NCBI GenBank assembly: GCA_963664465.2
Contig: CAXXSU010000015.1
Span: 434,001 to 498,000 of the forward strand
Origin: CAVOAK01 sp963664465
GTDB taxonomy: Bacteria; Pseudomonadota; Alphaproteobacteria; UBA8366; CAVOAK01
DNA length: 64,000 nucleotides
Direction of reading: 5' to 3'
Below the pieces are notes generated by a model. It did not search any database. It worked only from the letters and a program-made list of their open reading frames with translations, and had not been told where the DNA came from. Shown in pieces: positions 25,475 to 34,139 of this stretch. The position numbers and the translations under genes were made by a program. Within the stretch, counting starts at the first letter, position 1. Each line of letters begins with the position of its first letter.

Positions 25475-26944
25475 CAGCCCGTTGAAAAAGGCGTCATTGA
25501 CCGGGTTTCACGCCACGGCGAAGCATATCGCGGCGAAGGCGGTTTCGCCATCCTCCGAGACGATGAGGACGATCTGAACGACCAGGACGGCTCCAGCGGG
25601 CGTAACAAGCACGAACAAGGCGCCAATTCCGCCCGCCACGGCCTCCTTCGGGGTGCCGGCGCCGATGAGTTGGCGCATCAGCAACGATAGGTTGTGGCCG
25701 GCGACGTGAAGCAGGTATCGCTTGTGCACGTTCTCGCGGCCCCGAAGCCAGGTCCGGCGCATACCGCCGCGATCGAGGTTGTGGGCAAAGGAGCGCTCGA
25801 CGATCTCGGCGCGCAGCTTGAAGGCTTCCCTGGCCACCCCCGATAACAGCCGGGTCCGGTTGTTGGTGACCGCCCGGCGAGCCGCATCATCTCCGTGCCA
25901 GCGCGCAAAACCCTTCTGCTTGGGCTCGGAGATCCGGCTCTTCCAGGGGCCGTCGTCGAGCGCCTTCAAGACCAACCGTGAGTGGTAGCCCTTATCGGTC
26001 ACACATTCGGCCGGATCTTCGGCCGTCGGCGCCACATCCACCGCCTCGAGGTTTGCCTCGGCCGCCGCCAGGGTCTTGGGAAGCGTTGTCGTATCGCCCT
26101 CGTCGGCCGGGTGCAGCTCCGCCGCCACCACCGCGCCGGTGTCCAGATCCACCGCGTGCTCGGGCTTGTAGGCCAGGTGCGTGGTGCCGTCCTTCATCTT
26201 GGCGATCTTGGCCTCGGGGTCGCTCCTGGAAACCCAGTCCTGGTTCGAGAGCTTCTTGCCCTTGCGCTTGCGGTCCAGACGCGCCAGGTCCTCAGCCGTG
26301 GGTGTCTCGATACCGCTCTCCTGGGCCAAGCGCTCCAGCATCCCCCGGTAACCCTCGCCCGTGTCCCTCCGCACGATGTTGCGCAGCGCCGCGTTGGCCT
26401 CCATGGTCGAGGCATCCACCCCGATGCGCTCGCCCTTCACCAGACCCGCCTCGGCGATCAGCGCCAGGACCCAGTCAAACACCGCCGTGTGGACTTCATG
26501 GGGCAGGCGCGCGCGGGTCCGTGACAGCCAGGAATGGTCCGGCACCCGTTCCCGCATCTCCAACAGCAGGAACTCCCGTAGCGACAGGGAATCCGAGCAG
26601 CGCCACTCCAGCCCACGCTCAGAGTCGATACCCTCGAAGTAGCCCACCAGGTGCATACGGAAGTAGCGCCCGGGTGGCACCGAAGGCGCCCCCATCCTGG
26701 CCGCGTAATAGGGCTGGCAGACCGCCTCGGCGAAGCCGTCGAAGCCGCCCTCGATCAGTACCAACTGCAGGCGGTCGTAAAATACATGACCAGGCGAGCG
26801 CGGCATCTCCGACCAGCTCACCATCAAGTCCCCCTGACGATCCTTCTGCTGTCCCATCGCCATCAGCGAACCCCCCTTCAGGCCAGGACACCAGAGAATC
26901 AGACCATGCCGACTTCGTCCAGGGAAGACTTCGTCAACGGGCTG
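25475..26944 (-). mobile_element. IS5/IS1182-type insertion sequence, copy D (1470 bp)
   Basis: Same ends as copy C, with duplications CTAA at 25471-25474 and 26945-26948. It is inserted at the stop codon of the TauE/SafE gene, without damaging it. Transposase intact. Confidence 0.95.
25508..26863 (-). CDS. IS5/IS1182-type DDE transposase (copy D)
   Basis: A 451-residue protein identical in translation to that of copy C. The catalytic motifs GVDASTMEAN, VTDKGYHS and VERSFAHN are all present. Likely source, with copy C, of mobilising activity for the family in this region. Confidence 0.92.
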   Translation of the reverse strand: MAMGQQKDRQGDLMVSWSEMPRSPGHVFYDRLQLVLIEGGFDGFAEAVCQPYYAARMGAPSVPPGRYFRMHLVGYFEGIDSERGLEWRCSDSLSLREFLLLEMRERVPDHSWLSRTRARLPHEVHTAVFDWVLALIAEAGLVKGERIGVDASTMEANAALRNIVRRDTGEGYRGMLERLAQESGIETPTAEDLARLDRKRKGKKLSNQDWVSRSDPEAKIAKMKDGTTHLAYKPEHAVDLDTGAVVAAELHPADEGDTTTLPKTLAAAEANLEAVDVAPTAEDPAECVTDKGYHSRLVLKALDDGPWKSRISEPKQKGFARWHGDDAARRAVTNNRTRLLSGVAREAFKLRAEIVERSFAHNLDRGGMRRTWLRGRENVHKRYLLHVAGHNLSLLMRQLIGAGTPKEAVAGGIGALFVLVTPAGAVLVVQIVLIVSEDGETAFAAICFAVA

Positions 26945-27026
26945 CTAAGCCCCACAACGACGCAAAAACACATGGTCATGCAAATTTCGCGGCTAGATTC
27001 AGCAAGAATAATTCGCGGAGGGCGAG

Positions 27027-27533
27027 CTAGTTGATATAGGCGACCTCGGCCGAAAATTCCGTCGCCAGAGACATTGGCAATTTAACGCGTCGCTGCTCGA
27101 ATATGCGGTTAGCAAGGCGCATCGCCGCTTCAATCGAGGCGACGTCCATTACCGGAGGCGATTTGTCCGTACATTGATTTACAGCGAGCAAACCCACTTC
27201 AGATTCAATTGTCGCGCCCTGGATTTCCAGCCACCAATATCTTGTTCCCTCGGCGCCATCGTTCCACTGACCGGAGATGCGACGCATTTCCGGTGGGCTG
27301 ACGCGCGATAGGGAGGCGGCGAATTCTTCGGATAAGCCAGGAGCGGCAAGTGCTTCCAGTTCACCCGACTGCCGATCACAATGCACGAGCGCAAAGGCGA
27401 TTCCAGGGTTCATGCGTTCTATGGAGCGACACAACGACGCAAGAAGCGTATTCGCCGACCCAAGTTCCATCAATATTTCCATTAACCAACGGTCGGTTGC
27501 ACCGATACCGCAATCACTCTTAGGGGTCATCAT
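27027..27533 (-). CDS. GAF-like sensory domain protein
   Basis: From ATG 27533 a 168-residue protein (an earlier start at 27596 would add 21 residues). LMELGSANTLLASLCRSIERMNPGIAFALVHCDRQSGELEALAAPGLSEEFAASLSRV is the beginning of a GAF domain as found before GGDEF, EAL or histidine kinase modules; the remainder (RYWWLEIQGATIESEVGLLAVNQ, then a helix AAMRLANRIFEQRR) fits the rest. No output domain follows, so it is either a stand-alone sensor or a truncated gene. It lies next to IS copy D but its own stop is not formed by the element. Confidence 0.55.
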   Translation of the reverse strand: MMTPKSDCGIGATDRWLMEILMELGSANTLLASLCRSIERMNPGIAFALVHCDRQSGELEALAAPGLSEEFAASLSRVSPPEMRRISGQWNDGAEGTRYWWLEIQGATIESEVGLLAVNQCTDKSPPVMDVASIEAAMRLANRIFEQRRVKLPMSLATEFSAEVAYIN

Positions 27534-27680
27534 TCGCCAAACCTCCAAATTCGTGCGAATTGGCTCGACCGAACAATTGAGCCTGTTGCCCCTCACGTAG
27601 CCCTAGTCGCATTTTTAGCCGGCTTCCTTGTAGTTAACTTTGCTAACGTCCGGCTGAACTCAGACCTACTGCAGGTCGGG

Positions 27681-28198
27681 TCATTGCACCCACCCGCGCC
27701 TTATGAAATCCAATTCCTCATCTTGCGTCAGGTCTTCGCCGATCTGGCCGCCAAAGAGAGCCTGAATTACCTCGAGCGCCCGTTTCAAACTCGCGGAAAC
27801 CGATGTCGCCTGCGGTATCGACGGAGGCGTCGTCAGCAATGGACTTGAACTTGATGCTGCCGGTGGGTTGCCCTGACCTTGTCCCTCGCCCTGTCCCTGG
27901 CCTTGTCCCTGGCCGCCACCTTGACCTTGGCCCTGACCCTGTCCTTGGCCCTGACCCTGGCCTTGGCCTTGGCCCTGTCCTTGACCCTCTCCTTGGCCCT
28001 GGCCTGACCCTGACCCTGACCCTGACCCTGGCCTTGACCCTGACCCTGACCTTGCGCAAAGGCTCGGCCAACCACCGGATAATCCGCGAGGCCGACAAGA
28101 AACTGCGCTGGGTTCGCTGACAGGATGACCGCAGCCAAGGCGGCGAGCGATGTAACGCTCACCAACATTCTTGGGAATCGGACAAGTTTGCGTTTCAT
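27681..28198 (-). pseudogene. Secreted Gly-Gln-repeat protein, frameshifted in the repeat
   Basis: From ATG 28198, MKRKLVRFPRMLVSVTSLAALAAVILS starts a signal peptide, followed by FAQ and a run of Gly-Gln repeats. Near 28003 one G is missing on the coding strand and the frame changes to Arg/Ala-rich nonsense. In the +1 frame the Gly-Gln/Gly-Glu repeats continue through GGGQGQGQ, then NPPAASSSSPLLTTPPSIPQ and a conserved-looking C-terminal helix SLKRALEVIQALFGG and QIGEDLTQDEELDFIRRGWVQ to TGA at 27681. So one gene of about 172 codons is broken or phase-switched. IS copy E starts 12 bp upstream of the ATG. Confidence 0.75.
27881..28055. repeat. Degenerate 6-bp (Gly-Gln codon) repeat tract
   Basis: About 175 bases built from hexamers GGNCAR (minus strand), encoding alternating Gly and Gln in the correct frame. 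Tracts of this kind slip readily in replication, and the single-base loss near 28003 lies inside it. Confidence 0.85.
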
Positions 28199-28209
28199 CG
28201 CACGCCTAT

Positions 28210-29670
28210 CAGCCCGTTGATTAAGTGGCTTTTTCCGGCTCTCACTCCCAGATGAGGAATGCGGCGGCGAAAACCGTCTGGCCGCTTTGCGAGACCCCCA
28301 GTGCGACCAGCATGGCCCCGGTGGGCGTGAGCAGCACGAAAATACCGCCATATCCGCCCGCCACGGCCTCGCGCGGGGTGCCGGCGCCGATGAGTTAGCG
28401 CATCAGCAACGATAGGTTGTGGCCGGCGACGTGGAGCAGGTATCGCTTGTGCACGTTCTCGCGGCCCCGAAGCCAGGTCCGGCGCATGCCGCCGCGATCG
28501 AGGTTGTGGGCGAAGGAGCGCTCGACGATCTCGGCGCGCAGCTTGAAGGCTTCCTTGGCCACCCCCGATAACAGCCGGGTCCGGTTGTTGGTGACCGCGC
28601 GCCGCGCCGCCTCGTCGCCGCGCCAGCGCGCGAAGCCCTTCTGCTTGGGCTCGGCGATCCGGGTCTTCCACGGGCCGTTGTCCAAGGCCTTCAAGACCGC
28701 CCGTGAGTGATAGCCTTTGTCGGTCACACATTCGGCCGGGTCCTCTGCCGTCGGCGCCGCGTCAACGCTCGCAAGGTTCTCCTTGGCCGTCTCCAACGTT
28801 TTGGGAAGCGTCGTCGTGTCGCCCTCGTCGGCCGGGTGCAGCTCGGCGGCCACCACCGCGCCGGTGTCCAGATCCACCGCGTGCTCGGGCTTGTAGGCCA
28901 GATGGGTCGTGCCGTCCTTCATCTTGGCGATCTTGGCCTCGGGTTCGCTCTTCGAAACCCAGTCCTCGTTGGAAAGCTTCTTGCCCTTGCGCTTGCGGTC
29001 CAGACGCGCCAGGTCCTCGGCCGTGGGCGTCTCGATGCCGCTCTCCCGGGCCAGGTGCTCCAGCATCTCCCGGTAGCCTTCACCCGTGTCGCGCCGCACG
29101 ATGTTGCGCAGCGCCGAGTTGGCCTCCATGGTCGAGGCATCCACCCCGATGCGCTCGCCCTTCACCAGACCCGCCTCGCCGATCAAGGCCAGAACCCAGT
29201 CGAAGACCGCCGCGTGGACTTCATGGGGCAGGCGCGCGCGGGTCTTCGACAGCCAGGAATGCTCCGGCACCCGCTCACGGCTCCCCAGTCGCAGGAACTC
29301 CCGCAGCGACAGGGAATCCGAGCAACGCCACTCCAGACCGCGCTCTGAGTCGATGCCCTCGAAGTAGCCCACCAGGTGCATGCGGAAATAGCGCCCGGGC
29401 GGCACCGAGGGCGCGCCCATCCTGGCCGCGTAATAGGGCCGGCAGCTCGCCTCGGCAAAGGCGTCGAAGCCGCCCTCGATCAGCACCGACTGCAGGCGGT
29501 CGTAAAACACATGACCCGGCGAGCGCGGCATCTCCGCCCAGCCCACCATCAAGTCCCCCTGACGATCCTTCTGCTGTCCCATCGCCATCGGCGAATCCTC
29601 CGGTCAAATCAGAACATCAAAGAATCAGACCAGGCCGCTTGCGTCCAGTGCCGACTTCGTCAACGGGCTG
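28210..29670 (-). mobile_element. IS5/IS1182-type insertion sequence, copy E (1461 bp, diverged)
   Basis: Ends CAGCCCGTTGATTAAG and the complement of CTTCGTCAACGGGCTG, with 4-bp duplications CTAT at 28206-28209 and 29671-29674. Its DNA is visibly diverged from copies A-D (many synonymous and some amino-acid differences), so it is a separate lineage of the same element rather than a recent copy. Confidence 0.93.
28395..29588 (-). CDS. IS5/IS1182-type DDE transposase (copy E, shortened)
   Basis: A 397-residue protein with the motifs GVDASTMEAN, VTDKGYHS and VERSFAHNLDRGG. It stops at NLSLLMR, where copies C and D continue QLIGAGTPKEAV: the codon CAA of the others is TAA here. The lost ~54 residues lie beyond the DDE core and may or may not be needed. 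DNA downstream of the stop still resembles the usual tail. Confidence 0.85.
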   Translation of the reverse strand: MAMGQQKDRQGDLMVGWAEMPRSPGHVFYDRLQSVLIEGGFDAFAEASCRPYYAARMGAPSVPPGRYFRMHLVGYFEGIDSERGLEWRCSDSLSLREFLRLGSRERVPEHSWLSKTRARLPHEVHAAVFDWVLALIGEAGLVKGERIGVDASTMEANSALRNIVRRDTGEGYREMLEHLARESGIETPTAEDLARLDRKRKGKKLSNEDWVSKSEPEAKIAKMKDGTTHLAYKPEHAVDLDTGAVVAAELHPADEGDTTTLPKTLETAKENLASVDAAPTAEDPAECVTDKGYHSRAVLKALDNGPWKTRIAEPKQKGFARWRGDEAARRAVTNNRTRLLSGVAKEAFKLRAEIVERSFAHNLDRGGMRRTWLRGRENVHKRYLLHVAGHNLSLLMR

Positions 29671-29888
29671 CTATGTGGCCTAACTCCGCGTTGCCCAAAA
29701 TATATAGGCACATCACCATCAAAAGGTCCCTGCTCTCTCAATGGCTACAGACGCTCGGTAGGCGTACTTTATTCCGCGTGCAATCGCCGCAACTTCTTTT
29801 TTTAATCGTGACGACTGGGAAATTCCGCCCGATCCGGGAATAATAGGCGTCTTGGGCCGTCTGAAGTTACAGGAATTGGACTTAATAG

Positions 29889-30435
29889 ATGGACGTGGGC
29901 GTCAGGGACGAATTTCTAGCCCTGCTGCCGCGGATGCGGCGGTTGTGCCACGGCCCTTGCCAGAGGAGCCGACGATGGCGACGACCTCTTGCAGACGGTC
30001 TGTGAGAAAGTGGTTTCCCGGTCACATCAACATGACCCTGGGAAGCGGCTCGATCAATGGATCTACCGGATTGTCTACACGACTTGGTTCGACACGCTCC
30101 GCGCACGCAAAGTGCGCGCCCGATATTATGGTGGAGGGGAGCCCGATTTGTTGCCTGGCGTCCACGGCGTAGAGGCGGCTGAAGCAGCGGTAACGCTCGG
30201 CATTGTCGAGAGAGCCGTCACCAAACTGCCTGAAGAGCAGCGCGCGGTGCTATTGCTCGTTTGCGTGGAGGGGTTAACGTATAAGGAAGCGGCCGATGTA
30301 TTGGATACGCCAATCGGTACAGTAATGAGTCGGCTGGCTCGTGGTCGAATTTCTCTCGGCCGGATGCTAGAAGGCGGTACGAGCGGTTCGGCCAATGATC
30401 AAGATCAGATAGAGGCGCGTGATGCGGCAAATTGA
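29889..30435 (+). pseudogene. ECF RNA polymerase sigma factor, apparent frameshift in region 2
   Basis: From ATG 29889 the frame reads MDVGVRDEFLALLPRMRRLC, a typical ECF start, and then changes to nonsense near 29947. In the neighbouring frame DDLLQTVCEKVVSRSHQ, the region 2 DQWIYRIVYTTWFDTLRARKVR, and region 4 VERAVTKLPEEQRAVLLLVCVEGLTYKEAADVLDTPIGTVMSRLARGRISLGRML continue to 30435. Removing one C near 29947-29949 (RRLCTALARGADDGDDLLQ) gives a normal ECF protein. A start at TTG 29989 would lack the N-terminal helices. Its stop overlaps the start of the anti-sigma gene. Confidence 0.75.
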
Positions 30436-31111
30436 CGACGAAACCCTTGTTGCCTACGTCGACGGCGAATTGGATGCTTCTACAAAGGCAAGCGTCGAGG
30501 CCGAACTCACGGTCAATTCAGAGGCTCGCGAAAAGGTCAGGCTGATGCGGGCGAGTGCCACCGCCATGCACGGCGCCTATGGATCGGCCCTGGCGGAACC
30601 GCTTCCGGCACAGGTGCTGGCCACGATCGAGGCTGCAACGTCGAGCGATGCCCAGCGGAATGCTGAAATCATAAGAATGCCGCAGCATCGGTTTGCGATA
30701 CGCCAGGTCCTGCCCTACGCCATGGCAGCCTCTCTTGCATTTCTGCTCATCGGCGGCGGCGCCGGCTTTATGGCTGCAAAATCGACAATTGAACGATCAT
30801 TGATTGGCGCGGGCCTACCGCAGGTCGCGCTGCATGTGAAAAGTGAAGAGCTAAGGGCGCGTGCGCTTGAATATCATGTCAGTGGACGCTCGCTGGAATG
30901 GCAGAGTCCGGACAGCCAAATGTCGGTGCGCATAACGCCGGTACGCACCTTTATGAGTGGCGATGGACGCCCGTGCCGTGAATTCAGAGAAGAAGTTTCC
31001 AAGAATACCGTGGTAACGACCCAGATTGGCGTGGCCTGTAGAACTGCAGAGCTTGTCTGGCAAACTTATGTCAAGGTAACAACAGGGGACGATACGTCCA
31101 ATGCGTTCTAG
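30422..31111 (+). CDS. Membrane-anchored anti-sigma factor
   Basis: A 229-residue protein from ATG 30422, overlapping the sigma gene. MRQIDDETLVAYVDGELDASTKASVEAELTVN is the usual anti-sigma N-terminus (x-x-D-E-x-L-x-A-Y-V-D-G-E-L). A transmembrane helix lies near residues 100-120 (YAMAASLAFLLIGGGAGFMAA). The periplasmic part contains VRITPVRTFMSGDGRPCREF, shared with the next gene. No HxxxCxxC zinc motif is present. It would hold the cognate ECF sigma at the membrane. Confidence 0.85.
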   Translation: MRQIDDETLVAYVDGELDASTKASVEAELTVNSEAREKVRLMRASATAMHGAYGSALAEPLPAQVLATIEAATSSDAQRNAEIIRMPQHRFAIRQVLPYAMAASLAFLLIGGGAGFMAAKSTIERSLIGAGLPQVALHVKSEELRARALEYHVSGRSLEWQSPDSQMSVRITPVRTFMSGDGRPCREFREEVSKNTVVTTQIGVACRTAELVWQTYVKVTTGDDTSNAF

Positions 31112-31131
31112 TCGCTACCGCGGATGGAGAG

Positions 31132-31512
31132 TTGAAAGCGACCGCTTCGGTCCCTGTTGCGTTGCGCTGCGCAATACTCGCGGCGGCAATTTTGATGGCT
31201 TGGCCCAGCACAGTTGCGGCGCAGGACGCTCCAACTAACCCTGAAGTAGTGGCTCTTCCTCAATCGGAACGAGCAATATACGAAGCGACGCTGCAAAAAG
31301 GCTTGGAGCGCGTGCTCAGCGGCAATTCGCTTATGTCCAGTCCGAGCGAGAGCGGATATGTCGTTCGTGTCACGCCGCGGCGAACGTTTCGGACCGCTGC
31401 CGGAGTGTTCTGCCGGGAATATGGCATTCTCCTCACGCATGGCGAAAAGCGCGCGGCGTTCTCGGACATTGCTTCCCGCGATAAAGCCGGAGTTTGGTCG
31501 CCAGCGCGTTGA
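31132..31512 (+). CDS. Small exported protein with RTF...CRE motif
   Basis: A 126-residue protein starting at TTG 31132, with a preceding GGATGGAG site. Residues 10-30 form a signal peptide (LRCAILAAAILMAWPSTVAAQD). The C-terminal half contains VRVTPRRTFRTAAGVFCREY, related to the periplasmic motif of the anti-sigma factor and to 17-kDa surface-antigen-type domains. It is 20 bases downstream of the anti-sigma gene and probably in the same transcript. Function unknown. Confidence 0.68.
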   Translation: MKATASVPVALRCAILAAAILMAWPSTVAAQDAPTNPEVVALPQSERAIYEATLQKGLERVLSGNSLMSSPSESGYVVRVTPRRTFRTAAGVFCREYGILLTHGEKRAAFSDIASRDKAGVWSPAR

Positions 31513-31518
31513 GCGACG

Positions 31519-32364
31519 TCAGGCGATTTTGTCAATCAAGACCGTGGTTCGGTGCATGTAGCGCTCGCCGATCTCATCATAGTCGGCGATCGCGTGATGC
31601 ATCGTGCAACGATTGTCCCACAATACGAGATCGCGCAGCTGCCAGCGGTGACGATAAACGTTTTCCGCGCGCGTGCTATGCCGGTTCAGGAATTCCAGTA
31701 AGGCGCCGCTTTCGGCGCGTTCGAGCCCGACGATATGCGCCGTAAAGCCCGGATTCACGAAGATCACCTTGCGGCCGGTTTCCGGGTGAATCTTTACAAT
31801 GGCGTGCTCCGCGGCAGGAGCGGACGCCAACCGGTCCTCGTCAATCCGCTCACCGGAAAACACGCCGCGGGCGGCATAGGCGAAGTCGTGCACGGCGCTC
31901 AGTTCCGCAAGCATCCCTTGCATCGTCGGCGAGAGCGAAGCATAGGCCGCGTACATGTTTGCAAACATCGTGTCCCCCCCGGATGGCGGGATCTCGATGG
32001 CGTAAAGAAGCGAAGCCATAGCTGGACGGCGCATATAAGAAAGGTCGGAATGCCAATAGGTGCCGGCCTTGGCCCGACCCAATGGCTTGCCGTCCTGCGT
32101 TTTGTTTGAAACGCGATATATCTCAGGATGGCCCGGCAGCAAATAATCAGCGAGAACATGGCTTTCCAATTCGCCGAACCGGTTGCTGAAGGCGATATGC
32201 TGGTCTGGCGTTAGGTCCTGGTTTCGGATTACCAAAAGACCATTGGCGTCGAGCCATGCCTGCCGCAGCTCATTGAACAGCTCGTCACCCCTAGGCTTCG
32301 TTAAATCGACGCCCAGGACTTCGGTCCCAAGGACCGATGACAAGCGGTTGTATGTCAATGTCAT
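31519..32364 (-). CDS. TauD/TfdA family Fe(II)/2-oxoglutarate dioxygenase
   Basis: A 281-residue protein from ATG 32364. MTLTYNRLSSVLGTEVLGVDLTKP is the TauD N-terminus. The Fe(II) ligands are His and Asp in GTYWHSDLSYM near residue 103 and His in DNRCTMHHAIADY near 255; the Arg in ERYMHRTTV follows. It differs clearly from the tandem pair at 6.7-8.8 kb. It converges on the exported protein gene and lies upstream of a putative tryptophan-type ABC operon on the same strand. Confidence 0.9.
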   Translation of the reverse strand: MTLTYNRLSSVLGTEVLGVDLTKPRGDELFNELRQAWLDANGLLVIRNQDLTPDQHIAFSNRFGELESHVLADYLLPGHPEIYRVSNKTQDGKPLGRAKAGTYWHSDLSYMRRPAMASLLYAIEIPPSGGDTMFANMYAAYASLSPTMQGMLAELSAVHDFAYAARGVFSGERIDEDRLASAPAAEHAIVKIHPETGRKVIFVNPGFTAHIVGLERAESGALLEFLNRHSTRAENVYRHRWQLRDLVLWDNRCTMHHAIADYDEIGERYMHRTTVLIDKIA

Positions 32365-32412
32365 CACATGCCGTCCCGACCTATGTTCACCGCGTCCCGA
32401 TTGTTGGGTCGC

Positions 32413-33207
32413 TCATCCTAGCAGCAACGAATCGTCTGCGAGTTGATCACCACGCACCTTTTCGAACATTTGCAGCAGATCCGTCACTTCGAGACCTTCA
32501 CGCTCCTGATCAGCGACGTCCAGAACAACCTGACCTTCGTGTAACATCACGGTTCGCGTTCCGTGATCCAAGGCCTGGCGCATGGAGTGGGTAACCAGCA
32601 GAGCGGTCAACTTTCCTTCTTCGACAAAGCGGTCGGTCAATTCCATCACGAATGCTGCCGTTTTAGGGTCGAGTGCGGCCGTATGCTCGTCCAGCAGCAA
32701 TATTTTCATCGGCTGGAGCGTTGCCATAACCAGGCTAACCGCCTGCCGCTGACCACCCGACAGCAATCCCATGCGATCCTGGAGCCGCGACTCAAGCCCG
32801 AGGCCCAGGCTTGCAAGACGTTCGCGAAAGCGCTCGCGAAGATTGCTACCGATTGCCAATCGCAGTCGTCTTGGCCGGCCACGCACCTGTGCCAGCGCCA
32901 TGTTTTCCTCGATTGTTAGTCCCTCGCACGTACCCGCCATCGGATCCTGAAACACACGTGAAACCAGACCGGCGCGCTTGCTCGTGGTCCATCGCGTTAC
33001 ATCTTCGTCGTCGACAACGACCTGACCCGAATCCGCTACAACTTCGCCTGCCAGCACATTGAGCAACGTCGACTTGCCCGAGCCGTTGCTGCCTATCATG
33101 GTAACGAACTGACCAACTGGAATCGTCAGCGCGAGGGCCCGCAAAGCGCGCGTTTCAATCACCGTACCCGGGTTGAAGGTGACATCAACATCTTGGACTT
33201 GAATCAT
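32413..33207 (-). CDS. ABC transporter ATP-binding protein (TrpZ-like)
   Basis: A 264-residue ATPase: Walker A GSNGSGKST near residue 40, signature LSGGQRQAVSLVMATL near 150 and Walker B KILLLDEHTAALDPKTA near 170. Its ATG overlaps the permease stop (ATGA), showing translational coupling. Third gene of the SBP-permease-ATPase operon. Similar systems (TrpXYZ) carry tryptophan or tyrosine; the ligand is not determined. Confidence 0.9.
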   Translation of the reverse strand: MIQVQDVDVTFNPGTVIETRALRALALTIPVGQFVTMIGSNGSGKSTLLNVLAGEVVADSGQVVVDDEDVTRWTTSKRAGLVSRVFQDPMAGTCEGLTIEENMALAQVRGRPRRLRLAIGSNLRERFRERLASLGLGLESRLQDRMGLLSGGQRQAVSLVMATLQPMKILLLDEHTAALDPKTAAFVMELTDRFVEEGKLTALLVTHSMRQALDHGTRTVMLHEGQVVLDVADQEREGLEVTDLLQMFEKVRGDQLADDSLLLG

Positions 33208-34103
33208 GTCGCGCGGGCTCCACCGCCTTTTAGAAAGCGCTGACGGACAGCCGGCAACGCCATGGCGAGGACAACGAGCACGGCGGTGACGAGTTTGAGA
33301 TCCTGCGCCTGAAGTCCAATGAAATCGGCGTTCAGGGCGACCGCAATGACAAGGCGGTAAATGATCGAGCCGACAATACAGGCAAACGTCGCAAGAACGA
33401 TCGTGCGCGTCGACATCACTGCCTCGCCAAGAATAACCGCAGCCAGACCGACAACAATGACACCAACTCCCATGGATATATCGGCGGCGCCCTGAACCTG
33501 CGCGAAGAGGGCGCCAGCAAGCGCCACCAACGCGTTACTCATTGCCATTCCGCTCAAGATCATGACGTCGGTGCGGATTCCCTGCGCGCGCGCCATGCGC
33601 GGATTTACGCCCGTAGCCCGCATCGCAAGACCGATCTCGCTGGCAAGGAACGCATCGACTAGCAGTTTTGCGGCCACAACGACCACCACGAAGACTAACG
33701 GATAGAGCCAGTAGAACGGCAACCCGAAACCTTCGAACGGCGTGAAGATCGTCACCTCTCCAAGCAATGGCTGATTGGGTTTCCCCATGATACGCAGATT
33801 GATCGTCCAGAGACCGATCATCGTCAGGATGCTGGCCAGAAGATGCAGGATGCGGAGGCGAATGTTGAGCAATGCCGTAACCATTCCCGCCAGCGCGCCG
33901 GCCAACATGGCAACAAAGGTTGCGGCGTACGGGTTCCAACCGCCGACGATCAGAGTCGCCGCCACGGCCGCGCCCAGCGGCAGACTGCCATCAACTGTTA
34001 GGTCTGGAAAATTCAGGACACGAAAGCTTAGGAAAACGCCGAAGGCGACGAGACCAAACAGCAAGCCGGTCTCAATCGCCCCCAGAAATGCGATCAGGCT
34101 CAT
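33204..34103 (-). CDS. ABC transporter permease (BPD_transp_2 type)
   Basis: A 299-residue multi-pass membrane protein. Many hydrophobic helices plus GLFGLVAFGVFLSFRVLNFPDLTVDGSLPLGAAV and GINPRMARAQGIRT-like NPRMARAQGIRTDV typical of branched-chain/sugar-type permeases paired with ABC_sub_bind proteins. It overlaps the ATPase start and follows the binding protein on the minus strand. Confidence 0.88.
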   Translation of the reverse strand: MSLIAFLGAIETGLLFGLVAFGVFLSFRVLNFPDLTVDGSLPLGAAVAATLIVGGWNPYAATFVAMLAGALAGMVTALLNIRLRILHLLASILTMIGLWTINLRIMGKPNQPLLGEVTIFTPFEGFGLPFYWLYPLVFVVVVVAAKLLVDAFLASEIGLAMRATGVNPRMARAQGIRTDVMILSGMAMSNALVALAGALFAQVQGAADISMGVGVIVVGLAAVILGEAVMSTRTIVLATFACIVGSIIYRLVIAVALNADFIGLQAQDLKLVTAVLVVLAMALPAVRQRFLKGGGARAT

Positions 34104-34139
34104 AAGTCAGAGCCCAGTTTGGAACGACCTTTTCCGCGC

